DNA of 64,000 bases, from NCBI GenBank assembly GCA_964242735.1, contig CAXTAK010000014.1, forward strand, positions 1 through 64,000. Direction: 5' to 3'. Below the pieces are notes generated by a model, which was not told the DNA's origin, did not search any database, and saw only the letters and a program-made list of their open reading frames with translations. The position numbers and the translations under genes are program-made. This document shows, one piece after another, positions 7,759-13,957 of this stretch (positions are counted from its first letter, which is position 1; each line of letters starts with the position of its first letter). This stretch comes from CADCUY01 sp964242735. GTDB lineage: Bacteria; Actinomycetota; Actinomycetes; Actinomycetales; Quadrisphaeraceae.

Positions 7759-8409
7759 ATGGCTTACCTGCTCGCGGAGTGCCCCGTGCATGGCGTGGTC
7801 CCGTCATTCATCAACGTCCATCCGGGCGCGATGAACTTCTCCGTCCACGGCCCCCTCGGCATCAGCTGCACGGTCCCGGGCTGCGATCAGGTGGCGACCG
7901 TCCTCGATGGCCAGTTCTCAGTGGGGCTGGACGACATCGTGCGGGTGATGGCCGCGCCGGCGTACACCATCGCCAGGCTGAAGCAGCTACGCGGGGCGCT
8001 GCAGTGGGCGCGCGTCCACCTGCCCCAAGATCCCGAGGAGGCGCTGCAGCGGGTTGAGAAGGTCGACCCGTTCATCGGCAAGTTCGTCCGGCAGTGGTGG
8101 GGGCAGGCATCCGACACGAACCGGATCGCGGTGGGCGCAGTTGCGGTCACCGCCGCCGGCGTCGCGCTGCAGGCGGGTATCAGCCTGCTGACGGCGCTCA
8201 TCACCCTGTCGGGGGTGTTCATGGAGGAGCGGCGCGCCGTCAGGGGTGACATCAGCGAGGAGCGCAGCAGGCGGATCGCCGAAGAGGTGTTCGAGGGGCA
8301 CCAAGATCCACTGCCGCCCCTCGCCCCACCGCCAGCGCTGCCCCCGGCTACTCCACCGCCGGCGTTGCCGCCACCACCGGCGCCGGCCCCCGAGCCGCCG
8401 ACCGGGTGA
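7759..8409 (+). CDS. Membrane protein with N-terminal zinc-ribbon-like cysteines and Pro-rich tail
   Basis: A 216-aa protein. The N-terminal part has CPVHG and CTVPGCD, a possible four-ligand metal site (about residues 8-44). A helical region follows, then a hydrophobic hairpin (IAVGAVAVTAAGVALQAG and ISLLTALITLSGVF, about 125-155), and a tail of about 35 residues rich in Pro/Ala. The ATG at 7759 is chosen because an upstream ATG at 7726 lies in the probable shared promoter with the divergent HEPN-like gene, but it could be the true start. Association of a small membrane protein with a HEPN-type gene suggests a two-part module. The function is unknown. Confidence 0.6.
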   Translation: MAYLLAECPVHGVVPSFINVHPGAMNFSVHGPLGISCTVPGCDQVATVLDGQFSVGLDDIVRVMAAPAYTIARLKQLRGALQWARVHLPQDPEEALQRVEKVDPFIGKFVRQWWGQASDTNRIAVGAVAVTAAGVALQAGISLLTALITLSGVFMEERRAVRGDISEERSRRIAEEVFEGHQDPLPPLAPPPALPPATPPPALPPPPAPAPEPPTG

Positions 8410-8483
8410 GGGTTATCTACAACGCCGTGGACGCTCCCTAGCTTCGGGGCACAGCAAGATCACCCCCGAGCAAGGAGCACCTC

Positions 8484-8894
8484 ATGGCCCGCACCGCCAC
8501 CGCCCCCAAGGCCCCCGCCACCAACAAGGCCGCCGCCGCCAAGCTCTCCGGCGCCACCTCACGCACCGCCCCCCGCGACGCGGGCACCGCCACCACCGAG
8601 GTGCACGCCGGGCCGGCCGCTGAGCTGGACGCGCAGGGCATGGTGATGCCGATCAGCGCCACCGCCTACCCCGAGCTGCTGGCCGCCGGCACGCTGGTGT
8701 GCCTCGGTGCCTGCGGGCAGGCCAAGAGCGCGGGCACCTTCCCCATCCACGGCAACCGCGGGGACGGCAAGGGGCGCTACGTGGAGTGCAGCCACTGCCA
8801 GGTGGCGCGCCTGGCCGCCAACGTGGCGGCCCGCGCCGCCGGCACCCCCACCACCCCCCGCCCCCGCGCCGTGGTGCCCCCCGCCGCGCAGTAG
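8484..8894 (+). CDS. Four-cysteine zinc-finger-like hypothetical protein, 136 aa
   Basis: The N-terminal 45 residues are Ala/Thr/Lys-rich and probably disordered. The core has CLGACGQ and, 30 residues later, CSHCQ, a CxxxC plus CxxC arrangement suited to one zinc ion, with IHGNRGDGKGRYVEC between them. The tail is Pro/Arg-rich. The ATG at 8484 follows AAGGAGC at ideal spacing. It is flanked downstream by a strong hairpin (8909-8943), so it is probably a single-gene unit. Similar small zinc proteins in mobile elements may bind nucleic acid, but nothing specific is recognised. Confidence 0.65.
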   Translation: MARTATAPKAPATNKAAAAKLSGATSRTAPRDAGTATTEVHAGPAAELDAQGMVMPISATAYPELLAAGTLVCLGACGQAKSAGTFPIHGNRGDGKGRYVECSHCQVARLAANVAARAAGTPTTPRPRAVVPPAAQ

Positions 8895-8908
8895 CCCGCC
8901 TCGCCCCC

Positions 8909-8943
8909 GCAGCGCCCCCCGCCAGCCCGGTGGGGGGCGCTGC
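8909..8943 (+). terminator. Hairpin after the zinc-finger gene
   Basis: A 15-bp stem, 8909-8923 with 8929-8943 (one G-T pair), and a 5-base loop, with no T-run. A closely related hairpin follows the next gene at 9561-9593. Confidence 0.7.
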
Positions 8944-9014
8944 TGCGTTGGGGTGCGGCGTGCCTGCGGGGCCACCGCAGCAGCGCCTGCCACAGTGCGA
9001 CGGAGGGGGTGGGC

Positions 9015-9542
9015 ATGTCCGCGGAGCTGCTGCAGGAAGTGATCGAAGACTTCGACCTCGAGGTCAGGCGCATGGTGGCGGCGGGCACGGACCTGCGCGA
9101 GCAGCGCCGCGCCATGCGTGCGGCCATCGGCCTCCTGTACTTGCTCAGGGAGAACCGCATCGATCAGGAGGCGTCGAAGAAGGCGTACTTCCAGCTCGTG
9201 CGCAGCGCCGAGGGTGGGCGCCCAGACTCCGACGCCAGAGTGGCGGAGGGCGTGATCTTCATCCGCGGCGCGCTCGCCCACAACCTCACCCACGACCGCC
9301 TGCCGGCTGGCCAGGCGTACCTGGATGCCTACCTGGACTCGGAGATCACGGCCAACACCCTGGTGTGGCGGCCCAAGGCGGACATGAGCGACCAGATGAG
9401 CGCCGCAGTGCGCCGGCCCTCCGACGAAGAGCGGCTGGAGTACTACGAGGCCGGGGTGGCGGGCCAGTCCGTCGTCACCACCCTGGCGGTGGCGCGCCGC
9501 GTCTTCGTCGGCGCTCCTGAGGCACCGCCCCCCACCACGTAG
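9015..9542 (+). CDS. Putative second HEPN-like protein
   Basis: A 175-aa helical protein. The segment VAEGVIFIRGALAHNLTHD contains R84-x4-H89, the spacing of HEPN ribonuclease motifs, at the end of a predicted helix. The N-terminal half is helical with AAIGLLYLLREN. The rest of the sequence is unlike the 7136-7675 protein, so the two would be independent members. The ATG at 9015 has GGAGGGGG seven bases upstream and is better than the GTG at 9009. Downstream, after a hairpin, is a membrane protein (9614-10156), repeating the HEPN-plus-membrane arrangement. The assignment is tentative. Confidence 0.5.
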   Translation: MSAELLQEVIEDFDLEVRRMVAAGTDLREQRRAMRAAIGLLYLLRENRIDQEASKKAYFQLVRSAEGGRPDSDARVAEGVIFIRGALAHNLTHDRLPAGQAYLDAYLDSEITANTLVWRPKADMSDQMSAAVRRPSDEERLEYYEAGVAGQSVVTTLAVARRVFVGAPEAPPPTT

Positions 9543-9560
9543 CAGCTCGCACACACCCTG

Positions 9561-9593
9561 CAGCGCCCGCCACCAGCCTGGTGGGGGGTGCTG
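9561..9593 (+). terminator. Hairpin after the second HEPN-like gene
   Basis: A 14-position stem (9561-9574 with 9580-9593) with one mismatch and one G-T pair, and a 5-base loop. It shares most of its sequence, including CAGCGCC, CCAGCC and GGTGGGGGG blocks, with the hairpin at 8909-8943, so it looks like a repeated terminator cassette. Confidence 0.65.
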
Positions 9594-9613
9594 AGCGTGA
9601 GGGGGTAGCTACC

Positions 9614-10156
9614 GTGCGCGAGGTGAGTCGCTCCGAGCTGGCCGTAGGCCTGGCTGACCACCTGGCCTGGCCCGTCGTCGTCTTCTTCGCTCTGCTGGTC
9701 CTGGGCCCCACGCTGCGCAGCCTCATCGCCGGGCCGCTCAGCGAAGCGATCCAGCGCATGAGGACGGGCAGCATCAAGGCAGCTGGTGTCGAAGTGGAGT
9801 TCAGCGCCGAGGGCGTGGAGCCAGAGGAGGCAGCCGCGGAGGCGCTGGAGGAGCAGCTGCGCCCTCAGGTGGGGCAGGAGCTGACGGCCGCGCTGGTCGA
9901 GCAGGCCGTGCGCAAGGCGACCGCGGCGGTGCAGGACGAGCTGAAGGGCCTCCGCCGCTACCTGGACGTGATCCGCTGGACCGTGGACACCCACGGCGGC
10001 GCCGAGGTCACCAGGACGGCCGACGGCAACCTACTCATCGAGCCTGCGGGCAAGATGGCTGAGCCTCCCGTACTGGTCTACACCCCGGGGCCGCGCCCGC
10101 CGACGGGGGCGCGCTCCGAGAGCCCCGGGTACAGGTTCAGCGGCTCAGACGACTGA
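9614..10156 (+). CDS. Single-pass membrane protein with cytoplasmic helical domain
   Basis: A 180-aa protein. The N-terminal membrane segment (about residues 15-38, WPVVVFFALLVLGPTLRSLI) is followed by a GSIKAAGVEVEFS-type strand, a Glu/Ala-rich helix (about 60-115) and a low-complexity Pro/Gly tail. N-terminal anchor plus soluble domain is common in bacterial membrane-associated accessory and defence proteins, but no named family is recognised. The GTG at 9614 has GAGGGGG seven bases upstream, while the longer frame from 9581 begins inside the hairpin. It is likely separate from the preceding gene but functionally linked by proximity. Confidence 0.6.
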   Translation: MREVSRSELAVGLADHLAWPVVVFFALLVLGPTLRSLIAGPLSEAIQRMRTGSIKAAGVEVEFSAEGVEPEEAAAEALEEQLRPQVGQELTAALVEQAVRKATAAVQDELKGLRRYLDVIRWTVDTHGGAEVTRTADGNLLIEPAGKMAEPPVLVYTPGPRPPTGARSESPGYRFSGSDD

Positions 10157-10201
10157 GCCTCGCCGGCGCCTCCAGCGCTGGTGCTGCGGTCGGGCGCCTG
10201 G

Positions 10202-10465
10202 CTACGGCTGGCGCCGGGCGACGTCACCAACGGGTAGCCACACCGCGTAGGCACCGCCGTGGGCGCTGACCGAGCACTCCACCGCGAGCGGCGTCCACGC
10301 CCGTGCCGTCGCGGGGTGCCCGCCGCTGGTGGAGCCGTCCTGCCAGTGCACGCTCACCACCACCGGCACGGGCCGCGTGGGCACGGTGACGGCCGGGCCG
10401 CGGTCAGCCCAGGGCGCCTGGACGACGTACAGCTCGGGGGTCAGCACGCGCGGGACGGTAGCCAC
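10202..10465 (-). CDS. Small hypothetical protein, 87 aa
   Basis: A minus-strand gene near the right end of the element. The product has SVHWQDGSTSGGHPATARAW followed by VWLPVGDVARR, a beta-rich pattern that I recognise loosely from short unannotated actinobacterial proteins linked to mobile DNA. There are no cysteines except one, and no membrane segment. The GTG at 10465 is the first start of the frame; the ribosome site upstream is weak. The 159 bases between this start and the right att copy are non-coding and carry the inner repeat. The function is unknown. Confidence 0.55.
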   Translation of the reverse strand: MATVPRVLTPELYVVQAPWADRGPAVTVPTRPVPVVVSVHWQDGSTSGGHPATARAWTPLAVECSVSAHGGAYAVWLPVGDVARRQP

Positions 10466-10584
10466 GGGGGGCGACAGCGACCGCCGGGCAGCGCTAGCGT
10501 CACCGCTGCTGGGGCGTCATCTCAGGGGCGCCACGGGTCTAGATCAGTCCAGAATAGTGCACCGCACAACGCACGCCCGTCAGC

Positions 10585-10602
10585 TGCGTTTCCGCAGGTC
10601 AG
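10585..10602 (+). repeat. Right internal repeat, possible integrase arm site
   Basis: Matches 670-687 at 17 of 18 positions, in the same orientation. Neighbouring sequence also contains short GTGCAC-type palindromic pieces (10557-10564 and 10607-10612). Confidence 0.55.
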
Positions 10603-10624
10603 CACAGTGCACAGGCCACCGTAA

Positions 10625-10649
10625 TGCGCGACTACCTCGACTGAGCACC
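10625..10649 (+). repeat. attR core, right direct repeat (displaced sigA end)
   Basis: Encodes a start-like ATG followed by RDYLD and the stop, the same as the SigA terminus. It is the leftover 3' end of sigA displaced by insertion, followed directly by the original terminator. Confidence 0.85.
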
Positions 10650-10662
10650 CGCGCACCGCAGG

Positions 10663-10690
10663 AGGACCCGGACGGCGCTGTCCGGGTCCT
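10663..10690. terminator. Native sigA terminator, now separated from sigA
   Basis: A 10-bp perfect stem (AGGACCCGGA with TCCGGGTCCT) and an 8-base loop, 14 bases after the right att copy. It also lies just beyond the end of the convergent DUF456 gene and may serve both directions. Confidence 0.65.
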
Positions 10691-10697
10691 GCTGCGC

Positions 10698-11210
10698 TCA
10701 CCCCGGGAGCAAGGGCAGGAGGACGGCGAGCAGCCACGCGCCCGCGGCCAGCAGCGAGGACGTGAGCTCGACGAGGACCACCAGGCCGACCGCCCCCAAG
10801 GCCGTGCGGGTCGAGGGCCAGGCGGCCGTGGCGCTGCCCAGGCGTGCCAGTTCGGCCACGTACAGCCCGCCCACGAAGAACAGGAAGAGGCCCAGCACCG
10901 GGACGACGAAGAAGCCGACCACCCCGGCCACCAGGGCCAGGGTGATGCTGCGCCGCGGGATGCTCGCGCGGGTCAGCACGCGCTCGGCGAGGACGTACTT
11001 GGCCACCGCGCCCGCTCCCAGCAGCAGCACCACCACCACGAGGGTCACCCACCCCAGCGCGGAGCGCTCCACCAGCGCCCACACCAGCACGCCCGCCGCG
11101 ACGATCAGGGGCCCGGGCACCACCTGCACCGCAGAGCCGAGCACCCCGACGAGGATGACCAGCCCGCACAGGAGCGTGACGAGGCCCGACGGGTCGGCGC
11201 CGACGCTCAT
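10698..11210 (-). CDS. DUF456 family membrane protein
   Basis: A 170-aa integral membrane protein with about five hydrophobic segments, including LVTLLCGLVILVGVLGSAVQ at the N terminus, the PGPLIVAAGVLVWAL loop typical of DUF456, and a pair near the C terminus. The family has no known function. The ATG at 11210 is the natural start. It converges on the sigA terminator and is divergent from the trkH-type gene. This is the first chromosomal gene to the right of the integrated element, so sigA and this gene were probably neighbours before insertion. Confidence 0.8.
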   Translation of the reverse strand: MSVGADPSGLVTLLCGLVILVGVLGSAVQVVPGPLIVAAGVLVWALVERSALGWVTLVVVVLLLGAGAVAKYVLAERVLTRASIPRRSITLALVAGVVGFFVVPVLGLFLFFVGGLYVAELARLGSATAAWPSTRTALGAVGLVVLVELTSSLLAAGAWLLAVLLPLLPG

Positions 11211-11259
11211 CCGGGTGCACCGCTCATGGTGGCGCCAGGGTAGGCACGGGGCGGGGCGC

Positions 11260-11265
11260 TAGCCT
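11260..11265 (+). promoter_or_regulatory. -10 element of a leaderless promoter (trkH-type gene)
   Basis: TAGCCT followed by six bases and the GTG at 11272, leaving no room for a ribosome site. Confidence 0.5.
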
Positions 11266-11271
11266 CGCGCG

Positions 11272-12668
11272 GTGCCACCCGGGTCCCCTGCGGCGACGGC
11301 GCCGTGGTGGCGGCGTCCGTTGGCCGCGCTGCGCCCGAACACCCCGGCCACCTTCATCATCGGCAGCTTCCTGGTCATCGTCGCCGCGGGCACCGCAGCG
11401 CTCATGGTGCCCCTGGCCAAGCGGGGCGAGGGCGCCGCGGAGGTGTGGGTCGCGCTGTTCACCGCCGTCTCCGCGGTCTCGGTGACCGGGCTGACCGTGC
11501 AGGACACCGCGCAGTACTGGACGCCGCTGGGCCAGGTGGTGATCCTCGTCCTGATCCAGATCGGCGGCCTGGGGATCATGACCTCCACGGCCCTGCTGGG
11601 CCTGATGACGCTGCGCCGCTTCGGCCTGGCGACGACGCTGTCGGCCGTCGCCGAGACCCGCAGCACATCGGGTACGGCGTGGGCGTCGGGGACGTGCGGG
11701 CCATCCTCGGCAGCGTCGCCCGGATCAGCGTGGTGATCGAGCTGGTCGTGGCCCTGCTGCTCGCCGCCCGGCTGGCCGTCGGCTACGACGAGAGCGTCGG
11801 CCGGGCGCTGTGGCTGGGCGTCTTCCACTCGATCTCCTCCTTCAACTGCGCCGGCTTCGCCCTGTACAGCGACAGCCTGGCGGGCTTCTCGGGCGACCCG
11901 TGGGTGCTGGGGCCGGTCGGCGTGGCCGTCCTGCTGGGCAGCCTGGGCTTCCCGGTGCTGCTCGAGCTGCGGCGGAACCTCCGCCCACCGCGGCGGTGGA
12001 GCCTCAACAGCCTGCTGGTGCTCTCCTCCACCGGGGTGCTGCTGCCCCTGACCTTCGGCTCGCTCATGGCGCTGGAGTGGTCGAACCCGCGCACGATCGG
12101 GGACCTGTCGGTGCGCGACAAGCTCATCGCCTCCACGTTCGAGACGGTCGTGCCGAGGTCGGCGGGCTTCAGCACCGTCGACGTGACGGCCGCCGAGCCG
12201 GCCACCTACCTGGTCCTCGACGTGCTGATGTTCGTCGGGTCGGGCCCGGCGGGGACCGGTGGCGGCATCAAGCTGACCACCGCCGCGGTGCTCTTCTTCG
12301 TCATCCTCTCCGAGGCCCGCGGCGACGAGGACGTGCTCGCCTTCGGGCGCCGCGTGCCGCGCACCGTGGTGCGCCAGGCCGTCGCCGTCGCGCTGCTGGC
12401 GATGGGGGCGGTGGTGGCCGCCACCCTGGCGCTGACGGTGATCAGCGGGGAGGGCCTGGACCGCACCCTGTTCGAGGTGGTCTCGGCGTTCTCCACCACC
12501 GGCCTGTCCAACGGGCTGACCACCGAGCTGCCCCTGCACGGGCAGGCGCTGCTGGTCCTGCTGATGCTGGCGGGCCGGCTGGGGCCGATCACCCTGGCCA
12601 CGGCGCTCGCGCTGCGCCGGCGGGGCCGGCTGTACCAGCTGCCCGAGGAACGGCCGATCATCGGCTGA
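11272..12668 (+). pseudogene. TrkH/KtrB-family potassium channel subunit, one frameshift
   Basis: Potassium-translocating subunit of a Trk/Ktr uptake system. The four selectivity-filter loops are readable: SVTGLT near the start, NCAGF, RSAGFST and STTGLS, along with GTGGGIKL. The first 131 codons are in one frame (to AETRS near 11663), and the rest (from GYGVGVGDVRAILG, about 11669) is in the -1 frame. Adding one C at about 11666 restores a continuous product of about 465 aa. No slippery sequence for programmed frameshifting is apparent. A TrkA partner follows 37 bases downstream. A sequencing error in a draft assembly is at least as likely as real inactivation. Confidence 0.85.
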
Positions 12669-12705
12669 GCGCACCCGCCCACCCGCCCCACCACGAGGAG
12701 CACCG

Positions 12706-13401
12706 ATGAGGAACCCCCTGCAGCGCGGCGGCCCGTCCGGCGAGAGCGACGCGTCCGTCGTCGTCCTCGGCCTGGGCCGCTTCGGCCGGGCACTGGCCGT
12801 GCAGCTGGTCGAGGACGGGCACGAGGTGCTCGGCGTCGACAACGACGAGGCCACCGTGCAGTCCCTGCACGGGGTGCTGACCCACGTGGTGAAGGCCGAC
12901 ACCACCAACGAGGACGCGCTGCGCCAGCTGTCGGTGCCCGACTTCGACCGCGCGGTGGTGGGCATCGGCACGCACGTCGAGGCGAGCATCCTCACCGCCT
13001 CGACGCTGCTCGGCTTCGGCACCGCCAGCGTCTGGGCGAAGGCGATCAGCGAGCCGCACGCGAGGATCCTGCGCCAGCTGGGCGTGCACCACGTGGTCCG
13101 CCCGGAGACGGAGATGGGCAAGAAGGTGGCCCACCTGATCGGCGGCACGATGCAGGACTTCATCCAGGTCAGCCCGGACTTCGCGATGGTCACCACGACC
13201 GCCCCCGCCGAGCTTGTCGGGCGGCGTCTCGGTGACACGGGGCTGCGCCAGAAGCACGACGTGACCGTCGTCGCGGTGTGCCCGGGCGGGTCGCAGTGGA
13301 CCTACGCCACGTCGGAGACGGTGTTGGGGCCGGGGCACTCGGTCATCGTCGCCGGCCCGGTGCGCGCCGCCGAGCGCTTCGCCCGCCTGGCCCGGCGGTG
13401 A
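12706..13401 (+). CDS. TrkA/KtrA-family potassium uptake regulator
   Basis: Cytoplasmic gating subunit of Trk/Ktr potassium channels, 231 aa. An N-terminal Rossmann fold (RCK_N) starts with VVVLGLGRFGRALA (about 18-31), has the acidic GVDNDE after strand 2, and is followed by an RCK_C domain (about 150-231) with FAMVTTTAPAELVGRRLGD. It lies directly downstream of the trkH-type gene, with a CACGAGGAGCACC ribosome site. The intact partner argues that the system is still in use, making an assembly error in trkH more likely. Confidence 0.92.
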   Translation: MRNPLQRGGPSGESDASVVVLGLGRFGRALAVQLVEDGHEVLGVDNDEATVQSLHGVLTHVVKADTTNEDALRQLSVPDFDRAVVGIGTHVEASILTASTLLGFGTASVWAKAISEPHARILRQLGVHHVVRPETEMGKKVAHLIGGTMQDFIQVSPDFAMVTTTAPAELVGRRLGDTGLRQKHDVTVVAVCPGGSQWTYATSETVLGPGHSVIVAGPVRAAERFARLARR

Positions 13402-13448
13402 AGGGCCCGGCGGGGCGGGGTCCAGCGGTGCGGGGGCCGGACACGCAG

Positions 13449-13487
13449 ACGGCGCCGGTGGCGAGCTGGGCTCGCTGCCGGCGCCGT
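13449..13487. terminator. Bidirectional hairpin between trkA and the DUF7455 gene
   Basis: Outer arms ACGGCGCCGG/CCGGCGCCGT and inner arms GCGAG/CTCGC form a long stem between two convergent genes. Confidence 0.7.
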
Positions 13488-13515
13488 GCTGGTCGCTGCT
13501 GGTGCGTGCGGACTG

Positions 13516-13734
13516 TCAGCGCATGTCGGCGCCGCGTGCCCCGGTGAGGCGGTCGGACTGGTCGTGGATCTCCGCAGCCATCTCGCGGAGCTTGTCGGCG
13601 TGCTCACGGCCGTGGTGGGCGCAGAAGAGCAGCTCGCCCCCGCTGGCCAGGAGCACGCGGACGTAGGCCTGCGCGCCGCAGCGGTCACAGCGCTCGGCAG
13701 CGGTCAGTGCTGGAGTCTCGAGGAGAGCGGTCAC
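13516..13734 (-). CDS. DUF7455-type small zinc-binding protein
   Basis: A 72-aa actinobacterial protein with CDRCGAQAYVRV, then a short hairpin with ELLFCAHHGREH, giving a Cys2-CysHis type metal site, and a helical C terminus. Proteins of this kind are commonly encoded beside sigA and the second topoisomerase genes in actinomycetes; the function is unknown. A GGAAGGGG ribosome site precedes the ATG at 13734. The family name is from memory and the zinc motif is directly visible. Confidence 0.8.
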   Translation of the reverse strand: MTALLETPALTAAERCDRCGAQAYVRVLLASGGELLFCAHHGREHADKLREMAAEIHDQSDRLTGARGADMR

Positions 13735-13945
13735 GTCGCCCCTTCCGGAGTGCGTCTACAGGGCCTGGGTGACCCGGGTGGTCCCACCGGCCGGTACGAG
13801 CGTGCGCTGGCAGGTACCAGTCCCAACAGTCAACCACCCCGGCCCGCTTCCCGTCGGGAGGTGCTCACCGGTTCGCCGTGCGCGTAACCCGTCTGCGCCA
13901 TCCCCGGCCGACCACCGGCGACGGTCCGCGGCGGCACCGCTGGTC

Positions 13946-13951
13946 TAGGCT
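13946..13951 (+). promoter_or_regulatory. -10 element of the leaderless parE promoter
   Basis: TAGGCT, six bases, then the GTG at 13958. The rest of the intergenic stretch 13735-13945 shows no other feature. Confidence 0.5.
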
Positions 13952-13957
13952 GCTCCG

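Larger units (their letters stand above)
632..10649. mobile_element. Integrated element at the 3' end of sigA (candidate phage satellite)
   Basis: About 10 kb bounded by a 25-bp direct repeat, 632-656 and 10625-10649, with one mismatch. Both copies encode the last residues of SigA plus its stop, so insertion preserves the sigma factor. A tyrosine integrase lies immediately inside the left end. Other content is a primase-polymerase/helicase fusion, a terminase-small-subunit-like protein, small unknown genes, and cargo including two HEPN-motif genes and two membrane proteins. No capsid, tail, large terminase, portal or FtsK-like translocase gene is present. RepPP-type primase-polymerases are known from actinobacterial integrative elements, but the TerS-like gene points to a phage satellite. 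The boundaries are seen directly; the element class is inference. Confidence 0.88.

Noticed and set aside
722..10465. GTAGCCAC occurring at 722, 1875, 10234 and 10458 near the element ends
   Set aside because: Only eight bases, and two of the copies fall in the codons of the 10202-10465 gene; spacing shows no pattern, so chance is likely.
10600..10649. A second sigma-factor gene fragment at the right end of the element
   Set aside because: Only the 25-bp att copy matches sigA; upstream sequence has no similarity, so it is an attachment-site remnant, not a gene duplicate.
11640..11690. Programmed -1 frameshifting in the trkH-type gene
   Set aside because: No slippery heptamer and no obvious stimulatory structure; a one-base deletion or sequencing error explains it more simply.
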